From Trichopria drosophilae (Eukaryota; Arthropoda; Insecta; Hymenoptera; Diapriidae): 64,000 bases of DNA. How positions within the stretch are numbered: position 1 is the stretch's first letter; the number at the start of each line of letters is the position of its first letter. The position numbers and the translations under genes were made by a program. Below, in pieces: positions 20,301 through 35,300 of this stretch. The notes beneath the pieces were generated by a model, which saw nothing but the letters and a program-made list of their open reading frames with translations, was not told where the DNA came from and did not search any database. Location of the stretch: NCBI GenBank assembly GCA_030407085.1, contig CM059582.1, positions 210,520,001 to 210,584,000 on the forward strand, read 5' to 3'.

Positions 20301-23300
20301 TGGTTTTTGCATCATTGTATGGTTTTTACACCATACAAAGTTAAATTTAAAAAGAGGTCTTTTTACACGGGATTCGCCATATTTTTTACTTTTATAGTTT
20401 CGACAGAAGTTATTCATAAAATTGTAAGCCTCAACATTTCTATAATGTTAATATAATCAGGTATTTAGTCACTTTTTTTCTTAATACAATTTGTATGGTG
20501 TTCTATATGTTTTCTGAATCGTGTTCTATAGTATTTTTTCGGCAGGGTAAACAGCATACAAAAGTCCATATATCCTATGTAGATTCTCAGAATATTATCC
20601 AAAACGGAATATTATATTTATTTCGAAATTTGTATATTAGCCGTATATATCAGTTATCCTGAATTTCCTACACATATACGTTAAGTACGAACGCACCTAT
20701 CGTATATCCTGTATGTATTCTCAGAATTTCGAAAACAGAATATGACATGAGAAGCATTAGCACCTTTCTCGCAAGTGGTAACAGCCAAGTCCGGTACGTA
20801 TATAAGAATCGACCATCCTGAGACAGACAAGTACATCGAATCCTGCCAGAAAGTCTGATGGTCTACTACGACGACAAAGATGGCTATAAAGAATTAAAAT
20901 GCGAATAAAGGAAACTGTTGTTAATAAATAAAATTATGGAAGTGTTTCAAGAAATTTTGAAGTGAATAAACTTAACGAGGCCCAATCTGAACGTGTACGT
21001 TTTGTATAAACCTCATACTCTCAAGGGGTGAAATGTTTTTTATATTTTGTTAAGGATAAATAAATTTGTTTAACTGCAATCTTGTGGTTAGCCAAAAAAT
21101 ATATTACAAATATATTCGAAGAGAAGCAAAGAATAGTTTACATTTGATTATCGAAAATGTATGAATTATATACTACGTATATTCTCAGAATATCGTGAAT
21201 AATATTCTGAGGACATCGTGAGAGCATATTTTGGGTGGACATAGGAATACTCTGGTATATTCGCAGAATATCGCAACATTTATTTCGAATATCCTCAGTA
21301 TATTGAGCATGATATACCGAGTATATACTGAGAATATTTTGTGAATATCGTGTATTATTTTATGTAGGCCACGCATTTATCTGTTTAATTTTAATTATTT
21401 GTATATTTTGCATGTCTATACATTTTTTTGCATATTTATATATATTTTATTTTCATATTATATTTTTTTTATCCTATTTGCCTTTTTCTTTCTTTAGATT
21501 TATTATAATTGCATGCTAACATGTCATATTCATATACCAGTCTATTCCAAATAACTGTCAAATCGAAATTCTATTAACCTTATAGTTATGAATATAGTTT
21601 TTATCTTTTCTTCTATTACCTTTTTTCGTTGTTAATTTTATTACTAGTTGAGATTATAAATGTTTCGACAGGGTCTAGCGTTTGGAAATCCGAGCGATTA
21701 CGACGCAAGGTGTTTGAAATGTTTAGAGATTTTCAAACTATAGCATTTTAGCGTCTAATGCATTTCTGTAATGTTAAATAGTTTCAGAGGTATGTGGTAA
21801 TAAATATTATACTTTTATTATATTCTTCTGAAGAAAAAATGTTATAAGAGTAACTGTAGTGTTTTGGATATACATCCGAAAAGGAAGTTCCGGCAATCTT
21901 TAGCGGGCATATGTTTTCTGACGTATTTTGATGTGCTGAATTCGAATATCATAATGAAAATGGGCGCAAATGCGATTATGGTGAAAACTACGAAAACCCC
22001 ATAAAAAACGCTATTTTTTGCGTTTATTCCAAAAACTGCAAATCTGAGAAAAATGTAGAGCATGAAATTCTTTATAAAAAAGGTTTACCTCCTAAATGAT
22101 AGCTAAATACATTCAACAAGCTAAATATGTTGTAGCGCTCCGTCATTCCATACGTGTTATTTGCATACAAAAGATGAAGAATACAAGACGTTGAGAAAGA
22201 AGCCTGCATATGACCAATCCATAACCGCATTATTCTCGTGGGAATAGAAAAACCGCGCGCGACATAACGTGGACAATGCTGGAACTAAATATACATATGT
22301 ACGTACACTCACGATCATTAATTCTTACGGGGAATTCCTCTGTTATCATCGTCTCTCACATAAAGATGTATAGGCAAAAAGAAAGACAACCAGATTTCCC
22401 GTAAGAATTAATGATCGTGGGTGTATATACTATAAACGGCCGAATTCAACTCGGAAAAACAGCCATATTCTACATAATATTCTATAAAAAGTGACACCAG
22501 TACGGAATACGTGACTCTCATAGATACCAAAGTTATGAGCGTTGGAAAATTTAGTATCTAAAAGGAAACTTAAGAAAAACTTTTTCAAGTGGCACACTTA
22601 CGTATTGGTAGCTACACGGTTTTTTATATTGGAAAACATTATTCTGCAATTTTATAATATGTAAATTAATAAATCATCGAGTAAAGTCTAAAATAGTTTT
22701 CAAGGCGGAAATGTTTGCTACATCAAAATATCAAGTAAAATATGTAATATAAACAATGGCTGTATCTTCTCTACTGCAGCGTTTTGTTTGTATATTGTTT
22801 TCTCAGTCGTAAAGTCAATTCGCCAAAGTAAAATGCTTCAATTATAATATTTTGTTTGCATTGTATTGTAAAATGATATTGTAGATTGTTCAATTATACG
22901 ACTGGGTTCATGTTAATATTTTTTCCAATATTTAATCCATGACAAATATATCACTTATGTTCTTAAATTATTGCGTCTTTTCATTATATCACCCTTTAAA
23001 ACCTGGATAAACCACCGGTTAAACTTACAAGGACCATACAAATTAATGTTGAATTGCAATTTGAATATTGTACACCAGTTAGGACTGGTTTTTTTGCAAA
23101 AAACTAACAAAAAATACCTGTTGTCACTATTTTATCATGATGGCAGACATCAAACTTCTGTTATCATATTCGTCATCAACAGTCGAAAATACGCAAGAAA
23201 ACATACTGACTCTTCTTTCAAAGTAACGTAGCCTTTCAAAAAATTCAAATAATTTCAAACCATTTATTTAGTTTCTATTTGTCTGTGTTACCGAGCTTGG

Positions 23301-26300
23301 AAACTGAGTAACCACATTTTTTACTTAAGTTTTAAGGATGATATAATACGGTAATGCCGGTTTAAAAAGTGTGCCACTATTTTTTTTTAATTTGTAATTT
23401 GATATTTTTGAAGGAGGTATAATTTATATTATTATATATAATAATATATAGGTATAATATTATAATTGTTCAAAAAAAAATGCAAATAAATGTAATGGAG
23501 ATTAGACGAAAATTTATGGATCATGATTACATGTGACATGACAACTTTGAATAGAATGTCTATATTCTAATCTTAATTATCAGTGGACATTGTATGGTGA
23601 ACTATAAAGACGTTCCTTTAGTACAGTTCTAAAAATGAAAAGTTCTTTTCAACTGCAGATATAGTAGAATAATTGAACTTTGGAGATGACCGATAAAGCT
23701 AACAAAGACATGCTTGAGAAACTAAAATTAATGAGTAACAATTATGTATTTTCTTACCGCAATATTGTATAATTATTAAAATGTGTACGCAGATTTATTA
23801 ATTAATATCTGAAATAAAGCATATGCACGCGCGCTTTAGATATTATTTAAAATATCAATTTTTGTAGAAATACATACATATTATTTAAGATCATTGACGA
23901 GAATCTGCCGCTCTATAAACAATTTGTTCCATTTTCATTAATAGTTATGCTGATCATGCTACTAGGAAAAGCGCAAGTGAAAACATTGAGTATTCAATTT
24001 TTTATTATAAACAATTTTTAACGTTGAAGAAAGATGGATTGATTCTTTTATAAGTTTGTGATGGGACGTGTAACGCTTGTGTAGGTTAGTTAATGGAGAT
24101 CTGACTGTAGGTTGTAAGTATAGGTTAGTTAATGGAGATCGGACTGGCAATCGAGAGGTCGCGGGTTCGAGTCCCGACGCAACCAATCTCTAAAAGTTCG
24201 GTCCTCATTTTTTTTAATAACAAAATTACAAAAAATCGTTATTTAATTGTTTGAATTGTGCAGACGAGTTTCTGACATACTTCAGAGGTATGACGTTGGT
24301 AAAAAATTAAAAATGTTAGATTGTATTGCCATCTTTGTTCATCATAGGGCAAATTGTATTATTTATTTATAAAAGTAATTTGAACGTTATATATCATTTA
24401 TCGAGTTTTAAATTATGTGGCATATTTTGCTGTTCTTTAAATCTAGCTTTTAAGCTTTTTTTTATTTAAAACACGATTAAAAATAAATACAGCAGTTGAA
24501 ATGTAAGGTTCTTCGATAATGCAAGGCTGTTGTAATACGAAACATAATAAATATTGCATATACGTGTAAAGCCAGAGTGCTATGTTCAGCTCAGTCCAAA
24601 CTTCAGTAGCATGTTTCGTAAATGTATCTAAGGAATTTCTAACAGTGCAAAGTAAACAGTATACCTGTTAGAAATTCTAATAGTTGTATGTTACTGGAGT
24701 AACAGAATTTTACTAAAACCTGTAACAGAAAGATAAATTATGCAACAGTGTCAGAAAATTACGCAAATTGTAACAGAAATATGAATCAGCGAGCGAAGAG
24801 GAAGTTAGTTTGGTTTGTCACAGTTAGACGTTTTTCCTATTTTACAATGGCGGATCGAAAATACTGGGGTTTTTTGAGTAACTGAAGAAAATTGCGAGAT
24901 GAAAAAAAGGTTTATGAAAAAAAATAATTATTTTTTAGAGGTTGACCGTTTATTAAATTCTCAACAAAATTTTGAATTCTGAATAAATGTTGGTTATATT
25001 ATATAATAATTAAGGGTTTGAAGGAGATTTAATGCTGCATTGGAATAAAGAAATTGAATTTTTTAACACAAATAATGACGGATAACATTTAGCATACGTT
25101 TCTACAAATGAATAAAGTATTTCGTAGATAAGAATTACTTATTGCCCGTGTATAATAGTATTGTTATCGAAGTCTCATTTATAACTATAGAAGACAATGT
25201 TAGTTCAATATGTTTATTTATAAAAGTTCGATAACATTGATGTCGTAGTATAAAAAGTTTATTACATAACATTTAGCAATAAATGATACTTACTTATGAA
25301 GAACTTCACAGTAATTCATTATTTGTCGCAAATGTTACAACATGTAAATATCAACCCTGCGTTTTTTGCGACATTGCACCCCTTATAGCCATAAAACATG
25401 GTGTTTGGCAAATCATATGAAAGTAACAATCAAAAACAATACGCAAAAGATCATGATCCCAACCCAGATCCGAATCTGATTAATTGTTCCATTCTTGATA
25501 AGGTTGTGTTATGTCACCCTATCGAAATCTTTGCTCGAATAATAGATTATCACGATGAATCACATGGTAATATACGATTAATACCAAGAAATCGAAGCAT
25601 TTTTATAAAAAGAGAACGCATCTTTTACCTAACAGGGGTAATTAATTACCTGTGACTTAATAAAAACAACTACCCGAGTAGAACTTTATTAGAGCCCTGA
25701 TCAGGGCCTGACCAAAAGCGTTACACCCTGATCAGGGCCTGAACAAATTTCTGCTCGGGTAACTAAGTAACTACTACAGGACATCTTCATATTAAGAGGT
25801 ACATCGGGTGTACAATGGCGTAGGGAATTCATCTTTGTGGGAAAAAACCTTCGCCGGGTAGTGTAGTCGATAAAAATATAACTCTGTATTCAACCATTCG
25901 ATTTTTACTCATTTTGACACATTTTTAATTTAAAAATTTTTTTTAAGTAGTTCAAATGTAGAGAATATGCATAAAATACGACAAGCAACACTAAAAATAA
26001 ATATCAATAGTGTTAACCAATCGATGACAAGAAATGAAAGTCTGATTCCAGCATTGGAGATATTTTTCGCGTTATGAATTGCAAATAAGCAATGGCATAT
26101 TTATTATCAAGGCGTTAGATATTTTACATCTTCGTTCGTTTATCAAAGGTTAGCTTCGATTGATTGATAAAATGCATTATTTTTCACATTTTTTTAATTC
26201 ATACTTGATGTTATCATTATTGAAGTACCTTTATCACTTGTATTACTTTAACATAACAAAAATACCGTAACGACAAAAATTATCGTTCTCTATATTATGA

Positions 26301-29300
26301 CCTCAAAGTGATGTGTTCTTCGTTAAAAGTTAATCGGTTTAAACAAATAAGCTGATAAAACTATTCGCATATTTAGTTAGCACTTTTCTTCGAAGTATCA
26401 CGCGAACATTGAATACAAAAGGCATAATGTGAATAAATGTCATAGATAAAAAATTCAAGCAAATAGAACTAACCTTCATAACGTAATAGATGTTGTGATA
26501 ATTGTCAGGTTAATTTTCATTAATTTGTTCAAGCTCAAGTTAAACGATGTTGAATTTTTGATGTCTAACGATATTGAATTTGACATAAATTATTCATCAC
26601 TTATAAATTCTGTATTTATGAGTTATATTCTTGTGCTAAGTACACTGCGTGTACACTAATCGAATAAATTTGTATATAATGGGGCGTAAAGTTATAAAAT
26701 TTTATCTCTACGAAATGAATGTCCTTGATTTTTTAACTTATAACCTAGACAGCACATACCTCTTAGAGAGAACGTCTTTTCAGATTTCTATCTATATAGA
26801 TATGTCGAAAAAGTATCTTTTAAGGAACTTTTATAAATTATTAATTTTTAAAGACCTTAAATTTATTTCATTATTTCGAGTAACTTTTGTTTGGTAATGC
26901 GATTCACTGCTTTGAGCTTTCAGTTTCTTCAAAAGACGCTAGGTGGCGTTCGATTCCAAATATTAACTCGCAAATATCACGATTGCAGATATCTTAAATG
27001 TAATAATGAATGTTTTTATGATATTTGGGAGTAGTAAATGATATCACAATTTCGTAACTCTGAGGTCTTTTGGAACTGTATACTTAATGTATACTTAAGC
27101 ATATCATTAGAAGCTCTATTTTAACGATTAAAATTAAATATTAATAATACTAACAATTTGTTAAGACGTTTTAAAGAGCTAAGAAATCCTTCTTTTCTAT
27201 TTTCATTTCTAAATCATATCAAAAGTAATTATGGTTAGGAAAATTCCTCCAAAAATGTTATAATCTTAAGTCTTTTATTTGACGAGTTCATATATTATAA
27301 GTAAAAGAAATTCAACACAGAAAAAATAGTTCGAACTACTGCTTAAGTAGTAAAATGCTGTCTGATAAGACAAGAAATCCTTAGCCATCAAGACGAATCA
27401 TTTAAGTAGTAACAGATTTTGTAAAAGATGTCTGGCCCAATTCTTACTTGGGAAGTGTAGCGCCATCTATATTTCCGTTATTAAACCATCATTAACGTCG
27501 TTAATGCGTATCTACTTGAAGTCGAAATAACCTTAAGGGGGATATAAAATTGTCAGCTGATAAGTTTGTAAACTATAGTAAAAACTGTAAATTAAACATT
27601 ATTGAATAGTTTTGAAAATGCAAGCACTTACAAAAGAATGAAAAAATCAGGACATATGGTCCCCGAAAAAAAAGTACTAAAGAAATTAATTAGAAACATG
27701 GGAAATAGAGGAATTTACTTATTTCCTAAAATTTTTTATCAATTCTTAATTAATTTCTTTGGTAATGTTTGCGGAAGTCGGATTTAGTCATTTGAGTCTC
27801 TATTTACGAGCATAATAGTTTTTAGTGTAGATTACTTCCTCGTCGGTTGACCGTTCTAGAACCCCCTTAAGAAAGGTACTACATATATAAACACGTAATT
27901 ATATATTTAAACAGAATATACTGTAGTTATATATTTTTTCCTGTGTTTCTTCATTATGAATTCGTTTTTTCAAATTCAAAATCTTTAATAACTATGAAGT
28001 AACGCTGGAAATAGACTTTATTACTAAATACTATTCCAGTATGAATCATTCAGGTAATTTGAATCATTTTCGCATGAAAATTTGATTTTCTCAATTGATA
28101 GCTTGCTTCTTGTATTCGTTTGTCAAATAAACAATAGTGTAAAGCAACGAGAACATAACTTGTCAGAATCAAAATCAGAAGCTTCTGGAATAAACGCTAA
28201 TTAAAGTAAATTTTCATAATTGTCAGTGAGAATGAAACAATGACTAAACATTCCAATGTTACGTCAGTTACAATGTGTATTAGCAAAACTTAATTTTGTA
28301 AGGCGATAAATAAACATTATCTCAACTTCGATTAAAATCAAATTATATTGATTTGGAAAATTACGCGTAATATTTATTTTGTATCTTACTTACTAAGTGC
28401 GAATACCACAAGTAAAATCTGCTGCGTAATGCTTAGTTGCGATAAGAATCATCTTGAGCACATATATCCATGTAGATACAAAATGAATGGTCTATAGGAA
28501 AGGTCAGTGGGGGAAGTCCCTCTGTTGACAGACCTTGAGCTTGTCTTGAACATTTGGTATTTTCACGGTTTTGCATATTTTCGAAATAGTCGTAGTCAAA
28601 CGAGCATGTTGCATAACACGTTGCTATTTATAAAACTTGAAAATTAATTCTCTCGAGTCGATCAATGTTGCATTACATTCTATGATTTTCGAAAATCAGA
28701 ATTAAATTTTGTTCAACAAAGTTTTCTTTAGCAGCTAATTACTATCAAACATGATAAATTGTATTAGAAACAATTATATTCTTATGTTATTAAACGGACC
28801 ATGGTTTATAAAAATGTATTACTTGGTGCACGAATATGGATTTCAATGCTTCGTTATGCTAAGTGATTATTAATATGCAATTAACGTTTACTTATCGAGG
28901 TGAGCAAGAAAACAAATTTGTATGTGCTTCGTGCAGTAAATACTTGAAATGATTTTAAAAAATCTTTTCGTTAGTAAATAGTTTTGTAATTAACCAAAGG
29001 TTTCGCCTAATTTTAAGGTGAAAGAAAAATTTGTTAATGTAACGTATTAATATTTATCGATTAAAATAAATATTTGGTAATTATGTGCATAAAAACAAAC
29101 AAATCTCCGATTTTCTTAATGCTGTTTTGCACTCAGAATGCGCGAAACTTATTTTGCTCCCTAGGGAGAGAATGTGCTATTTTGCTCACGCAAAATAGGA
29201 AGCAAATTAGCATTTTGGGCACCGAGTGTGTAACCTTTTCAGTCAAGCATTTTTCTGAATTCATTTTAAACTCATTACTCGGGGGTTTTCAGGATTACTG

Positions 29301-32300
29301 TTTACGTCAGTTTCAAAACTCAGAGTTTTGTACAAACCGATTCCAAAATTTGGAAATGTTGAAATTCACATGATTTTAATTGTTAACTCTTTGAGGCTTT
29401 TGCACACTTTTTTCTGTAGACGAAAACTGCTTAAATTTGTTACTTAGGGATTGTTAGGAGAATCTAATTATGCATCGGAAAATTCAAAATGGCGGATCAA
29501 GGATAGCTGACCAAAATGTATAATTGTCATACGAAATTAGTAAAAAAGTAGCTTTTGTGAAAAGTTTTTCTAAAACGGAAAGTCGTACCAAAATTATTTT
29601 TAGAAGATACCAAGTAACATCAGGTTAATAGGTTATAAACACATTTTTATTTTTTGTATAATATTAAACTAATTTATTAGACCACTGTCCTTGATACCTT
29701 TATTTTTAAGGAGTGGATTTCGGCAGATCAATCTTTAGTTTGGTATAAAAACATATCTTTGTCGCGTTTACTAAATTCAGTTCAGCCTTTCCTTTTAAAA
29801 ATTCTTAAGAATCATAATTTTTTAATTCGTAATTGTTTCAAATATGTACTTCGAATATTTCAACATTTTTTTACAGTACGCTTATTGATTTTAAATCAAT
29901 AAGCCTGTCTTTTATCCAAATTTCGATATGAAAATCAATTAAAGAAAAACGAGCTAGACCTGTGTTGCGATTTTTCATTCCACATTTTTTAGCATTCTCG
30001 ATCTCTGAATTCTTTAGAAATGTTTGTACAGCAAGATTTTCATCGATTTTAATTACTTAATAAAATCTATCCTTTATTTAGTTGACGTCTGTATTATCTC
30101 CACGACACAAGACGGGAAAACTTTAACTATTAACGTTAGTTTCGTTGAAATAACTTTTGCCAATTTCTAACCAAATTTAACGTCATGTAAATGCAAAATA
30201 CCAGGTCTTAATGACATTTCGTCCGGAAGCAACTTACGAGCCAGGTCAATCAGTTTATTTGCATTGATAATTTGGAACTCGTATATATAATGTTAATGAA
30301 ATATACAAAATGTTACATTTTAATTTGAAACTAAGATATTTTTTAAAATAAAAAGTTATCGAGTTTTTTAAGTGACTGAATTAATGTTACGTCAATAAAA
30401 ACATTTTTATTTCAGAATGCCAAAATTATTACGATATTTTCGAACTATATCGTTCTCTTTATGAACAAGAAGAAGTCTAATTCGAGTATTTACATTTTAT
30501 AAATGTGAAAAAGAAACTAGCAGAGACTTTCAGCAGCCACATCGGAAAATCCATAGGCCGAAAGGCAGGGGTCCAAATTTTGGAAATTGATTATTTGCAG
30601 AGAGAATTATTATAAATAATTTGAAATCACATCCAGATACCCACAGAACAAATTAAGATACTAATAACAACAAAAATAAATAAATTAAAGAAAAGCTGCT
30701 ATAGAGCAAATTGTCTAAGTATGGGTCTAGAGCGAAAAATTTCTTCTGGTAGTTTCAACTAACCTAAAAATAATCACACTATTTTTTTTTCGATATCACG
30801 CAAAAATGGTTTATTTATGAAATTTCTAAACCAATAAGATTGATGTGTAAAGAAAGACACACGTATGTTCGTTGAGCGTCGAAACAACTTTCTTCTGGTA
30901 GCTTAAAATATCGTTTCATATCGGCCCGATTTGTTTATAATTTTCATAAATAATAAACAATTGTTGAGTTATGTTGAATCAAACTATTCTGGTTTGTTTT
31001 TAGGATACTTTAAGCTACCACAATTATAGATTTCACGATATCGACCCTCACCGAACCTCACCGAACCTATCCCTAACCTAACCTAACCTTAACCTAACCT
31101 AACCCTAACCTAACAGATTCATTATCGTTTTTTCATATTAAAAAACCAGAAACGACCTTTAAGCTATATTAGAACAGAAATTCTAAACGTTACGTCTCTG
31201 TAAAAATTGAACTAATTTAAAGAATTAAGATTTAATATATGTATTGTAATATCTAAAATAATTAGTGTAAATGGTGCTAAACGTATTGTAAATATTACAA
31301 TAAATTCTGTCCATTTTAATATTTTTTTTCACTCTTTATTATAAAAACTGTTTAAACATTCAAAAATTTGGTACTATAACAAAAATACTGAAAAATTACA
31401 ATTGTTTTTAATTTTGTTACATTTTAAAAATAATTTTATAGCATTTTTTTAAAGTTTTCGACAGATATTTCCCATAGTGTACGTAGGAAAACGTAGGGTA
31501 TAGAAAATCGAGTTCTAATCTGACCGAAAAATCTTCAATAAAAAATATACATTGTCTTCATTTAATAAGATTGTGCAACCAATTATTGCAGTGTTTTAGA
31601 AAATGCTAAAAATCGATAATTAATTGTTTTTTTATACATTTTATTGAGTTATTATTGCGTTTTTAATTTTCGAATGTACTTGTTCAATAATATTGCTATG
31701 TCCAATGAGTCACTGAACACGCCATGTATTCTCACGCAATAATATACTATTTATGTCCACAAAGACTGGAAGGAAGGGGCGTTTATCGTCAATAAGTGGT
31801 TGTTTATCGCCGAATAATATATCTTTTTGTCATCTTTATGATGACGTTATGATGACATAAAATAAATTAATTTAAAACAAAAATTTAACCGTTTTAAAAA
31901 TTATTTTAACGAAGAAAAAAGTTTTTGTGAAGATTTTTTCGGAAAAAGTTTTGCATTTTGTCCGGTGTATTTTTATAATTGTAGTAAACATCCATTTAAC
32001 TGTCTTTCGTTATGGCAAAATAGAATAGGAAAATTTGGACCCTTATTTTCACTTTCAGTTCTCTTGGGGAGAAAATAAGTAACCAGAAATGAGGCAGCCA
32101 TCGCATTTTTATTTATTTCCAAAAAAATTCTGTCAGTTCTCCATTAATGTCTTACTACGAAACCCCTTTTTTTTGTTTCTCGAGTGAAAAAGGAAATAAT
32201 TTAACACAGTTTTTTACTTCGTTATCCTTCTAATATGTTTATAAACACAAACGATTGTCAATCTTGAGATTAAAAATTTGTTGTTAACAACAAATTAACA

Positions 32301-35300
32301 TTAAAATATTGAATTATTTACGTAAAAATGCATTTGTCTTACAAGTAGTGTACATGTAGAGGTTTTCAAGGTCGCTGAATACAAATCCTTTGCAGATTTT
32401 TAAAAATTCAAAATGGCGGATCCAATATTGGCGGACCAAATAAATCTAGCTGGATCAAAATCCACAAAAAATAAGCATTTAGGGATTCTCGAGTCCTTTG
32501 AAGAGGAATCCATAGTTGATTTTTAAAAGTTCAAAATGGCGCATCCAATACGAGGGACGAAATGAATGTAGCTGAACCAAAATTTACAAAACTCAGTATT
32601 TATGGGTTTTTTAGTTCCAATACGATAGACGTAATATAAGTTTAACCTTTTTTAGTTCGTTATTCAATTAGTTAAAAATGTTTAAATTGCACAGTTGATT
32701 TTCTACCTTTGCAAGGTAATTAATTCCATTAACTACTTTTTATTAACTATTTATAAGTTATATAGGTTAAGACACATGGTTTGGTAGTTAGTTTAAAACT
32801 TCAATTTAAGTAATTTGGCGTTTAGTGCCAGTGACTTTCATATCACGTAGCTACAACACTAAAATAAGAACCTTATCGCCTTCAAGTAGCTTCAGAATTG
32901 CAAGTGATTGTATTATAGTTTACTACTGTAGATACTGCAAACTACTGTTAGATAAACTAACGCATTACTAAATAAAATTATGTTTTTTAGAGTTTTTATA
33001 CATACAAATTAATTATAAAAATATTAAAAATGCTTCGAAACATGTGGTTTCTATTTGTCCATGAGTTTATAGTTTAAATATGAAAGTGAACAGTTTTAAA
33101 AATGGGGTGGGGTATTTATAAATAATAACACTTCGATGATAAATAATATGGAATATTTTATTCCAAAACATTCAGCATAGAACTAATTATCACTTATTGT
33201 AAGACACAGATATCTGAGATAAAAAGTTCAAAATAAAATCCTCTAATAAAAAAACAAATAAATGATATATAATAACAGAAAATAAAAAATGAATTTCACG
33301 TCATATCTTGAACACGAAAACGACTTTACCTACTTGAGTTTCAGTGCAATGAAGATAAAACAGTTAAAAGTATGTGTTTTATCAATTAAATTTCGAATTT
33401 AGTGTCTTCTAAAATATTCTGTAGTCGTTAGATTGCAGTAAGTTCCTAAACATGTTTCACAATTAGTACAGCATTTTTACAGTTAATATTCATTTAATTA
33501 AATTCGTAATTAAATGGTTAACTGTTAAGTATAAAAGTTTCGTCATTAATTATTTAATTATGTATCTTATTACGTAATTGGATAATTACATAATAACGAT
33601 AATTAAATAATTTCCTTTGAAAAACGTTAACCCATTTAAAACCTAATAATCGGCATGTACTGACAATCATTTTGTCGATTCAAATTTTTTTTAATCTGTA
33701 ATAAATATTTTGTAAATTTTGTAATAAAAAATTACGTAATATAATTTTATAAATCTCAATAAAGAATACGTACCAATAACTGCATTTTTTATAAATAGCA
33801 ATGCTAAATGTAAATCATCTTGATTAATAAATAAATGATTAATAAAAACAGAATTAGAATCTAATATTTGTAATTTTATCGATATTTTTTTGTTTTAAGC
33901 TCAGAAATTATTGTTCTGTACCATTTAGATAGAATTGAAATCTACCAATTTTCGGGATTGCTAATTACGAACCCGATGTCAGTTTTTCAAAATTCAAAAT
34001 GGCGGAACCTAAGTGGATAAAATTTCCCAAATTTGATAAAAGTTCATAAAAATCCATACTCGGGGGTTTTCGAGGTCTCTGATTCCGAATCTGATGCCAG
34101 TTTTTTGAAATTCAAAATGGTGGAACCAGCATAGCGTACAAAATTTTACAAATTTGAGAAAAGTCGCTAAAAATCTTGTGAAATAGTTGATGTATGTTTC
34201 GTGATATAAAATATTTTATGAGAAATTAGGATGAAAAAGATCAGATGTCGTTTTCATAACTTTTTAAATTTGAATATAAATATAAATAAAAAAAGTTAGT
34301 TATTATATAATTCATCGATTGATACATTTTCGCAGATTACACATTAATTTTGTTGATTACAAATGGATTATTTAATGCAGTGATAAGAGAGTGCTAACTA
34401 GGACGCGCGTTGTTTTTCAATCGCGCTATTTCCATATCACCTTGCAAAACAATCAATTTCAACGTCTTTATTTAGTATTATCTCACTATATAATTTTGAT
34501 GTTTGCATGATATAAAATAATGCCTCGTAAATAATAATAGAAGAATACTATCAGCATATAATTTTTTCGCTTCGAACAAATTACTAAATTTTACGTGTTA
34601 AACATTTAAATTAGTATTATTGTAAAAATTACGAAGATATTATGTACATAATGTACAATGTGATTAAATATTTATATAAATAGAAAACTGGCTTTTTTAT
34701 CAGTTGCATATATTCTATTGGACGGAATGCTTAACAATGCTAAAAAAGTTCTAGAATTTATTTAACGAATTTTATTTAGTATAAGCATTTTTGTTCAAGC
34801 AAATGTTACAGCTAAATATCCGTTTCATTTTTTCTGAAACAATCTCAATGAAATTATCTTCATTCCAACAATGTTTTAATCTTTTCTTACAATAAATTAT
34901 AATCAGTTATTGAGCCGTCGTGGATAATAGGTTCTGGGTTATTTAAGAATCTTTATATAAGGGATAATAACAGTTACCGATACAAAAATTTGCACCAGAA
35001 ACCAAAATATATTTTTTCGAAGGTTTACTGGGCGCTGAAGCCCTGTTACAAAATTTCATAATATTTGGGAATTTATTATTATTCGAGCTATCAGGATATT
35101 GGGATTTTATTGTATTTATTGATAATGATGGCTAAAATATTTGAATTTTAAGGAAGACATTTTTTGTATGTACTCCACATTATTGTAACGATTTCAAAAT
35201 GGTGTGTTTCGTGAGTTATTCTGGATGCTCTGACTTGAAAATCATGAGCTTACTATCACAAAATTGTAGGAATGAAAAGTTCTTAGAATTCATCAAGAAA

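Noticed and set aside
24110..24185. A functional tRNA-Ala(GGC) gene
   Set aside because: T-arm, acceptor 3' strand and loop are tRNA-like and the length is 76 nt, but the anticodon and D stems do not pair and the 5' acceptor strand is offset. Part of the unit is duplicated upstream, so it is a SINE head or tRNA relic.
29880..29904. Short perfect palindrome GCTTATTGATTT/AAATCAATAAGC as a regulatory site
   Set aside because: AT-rich 12-bp palindromes are expected by chance in this composition and no context supports a function.
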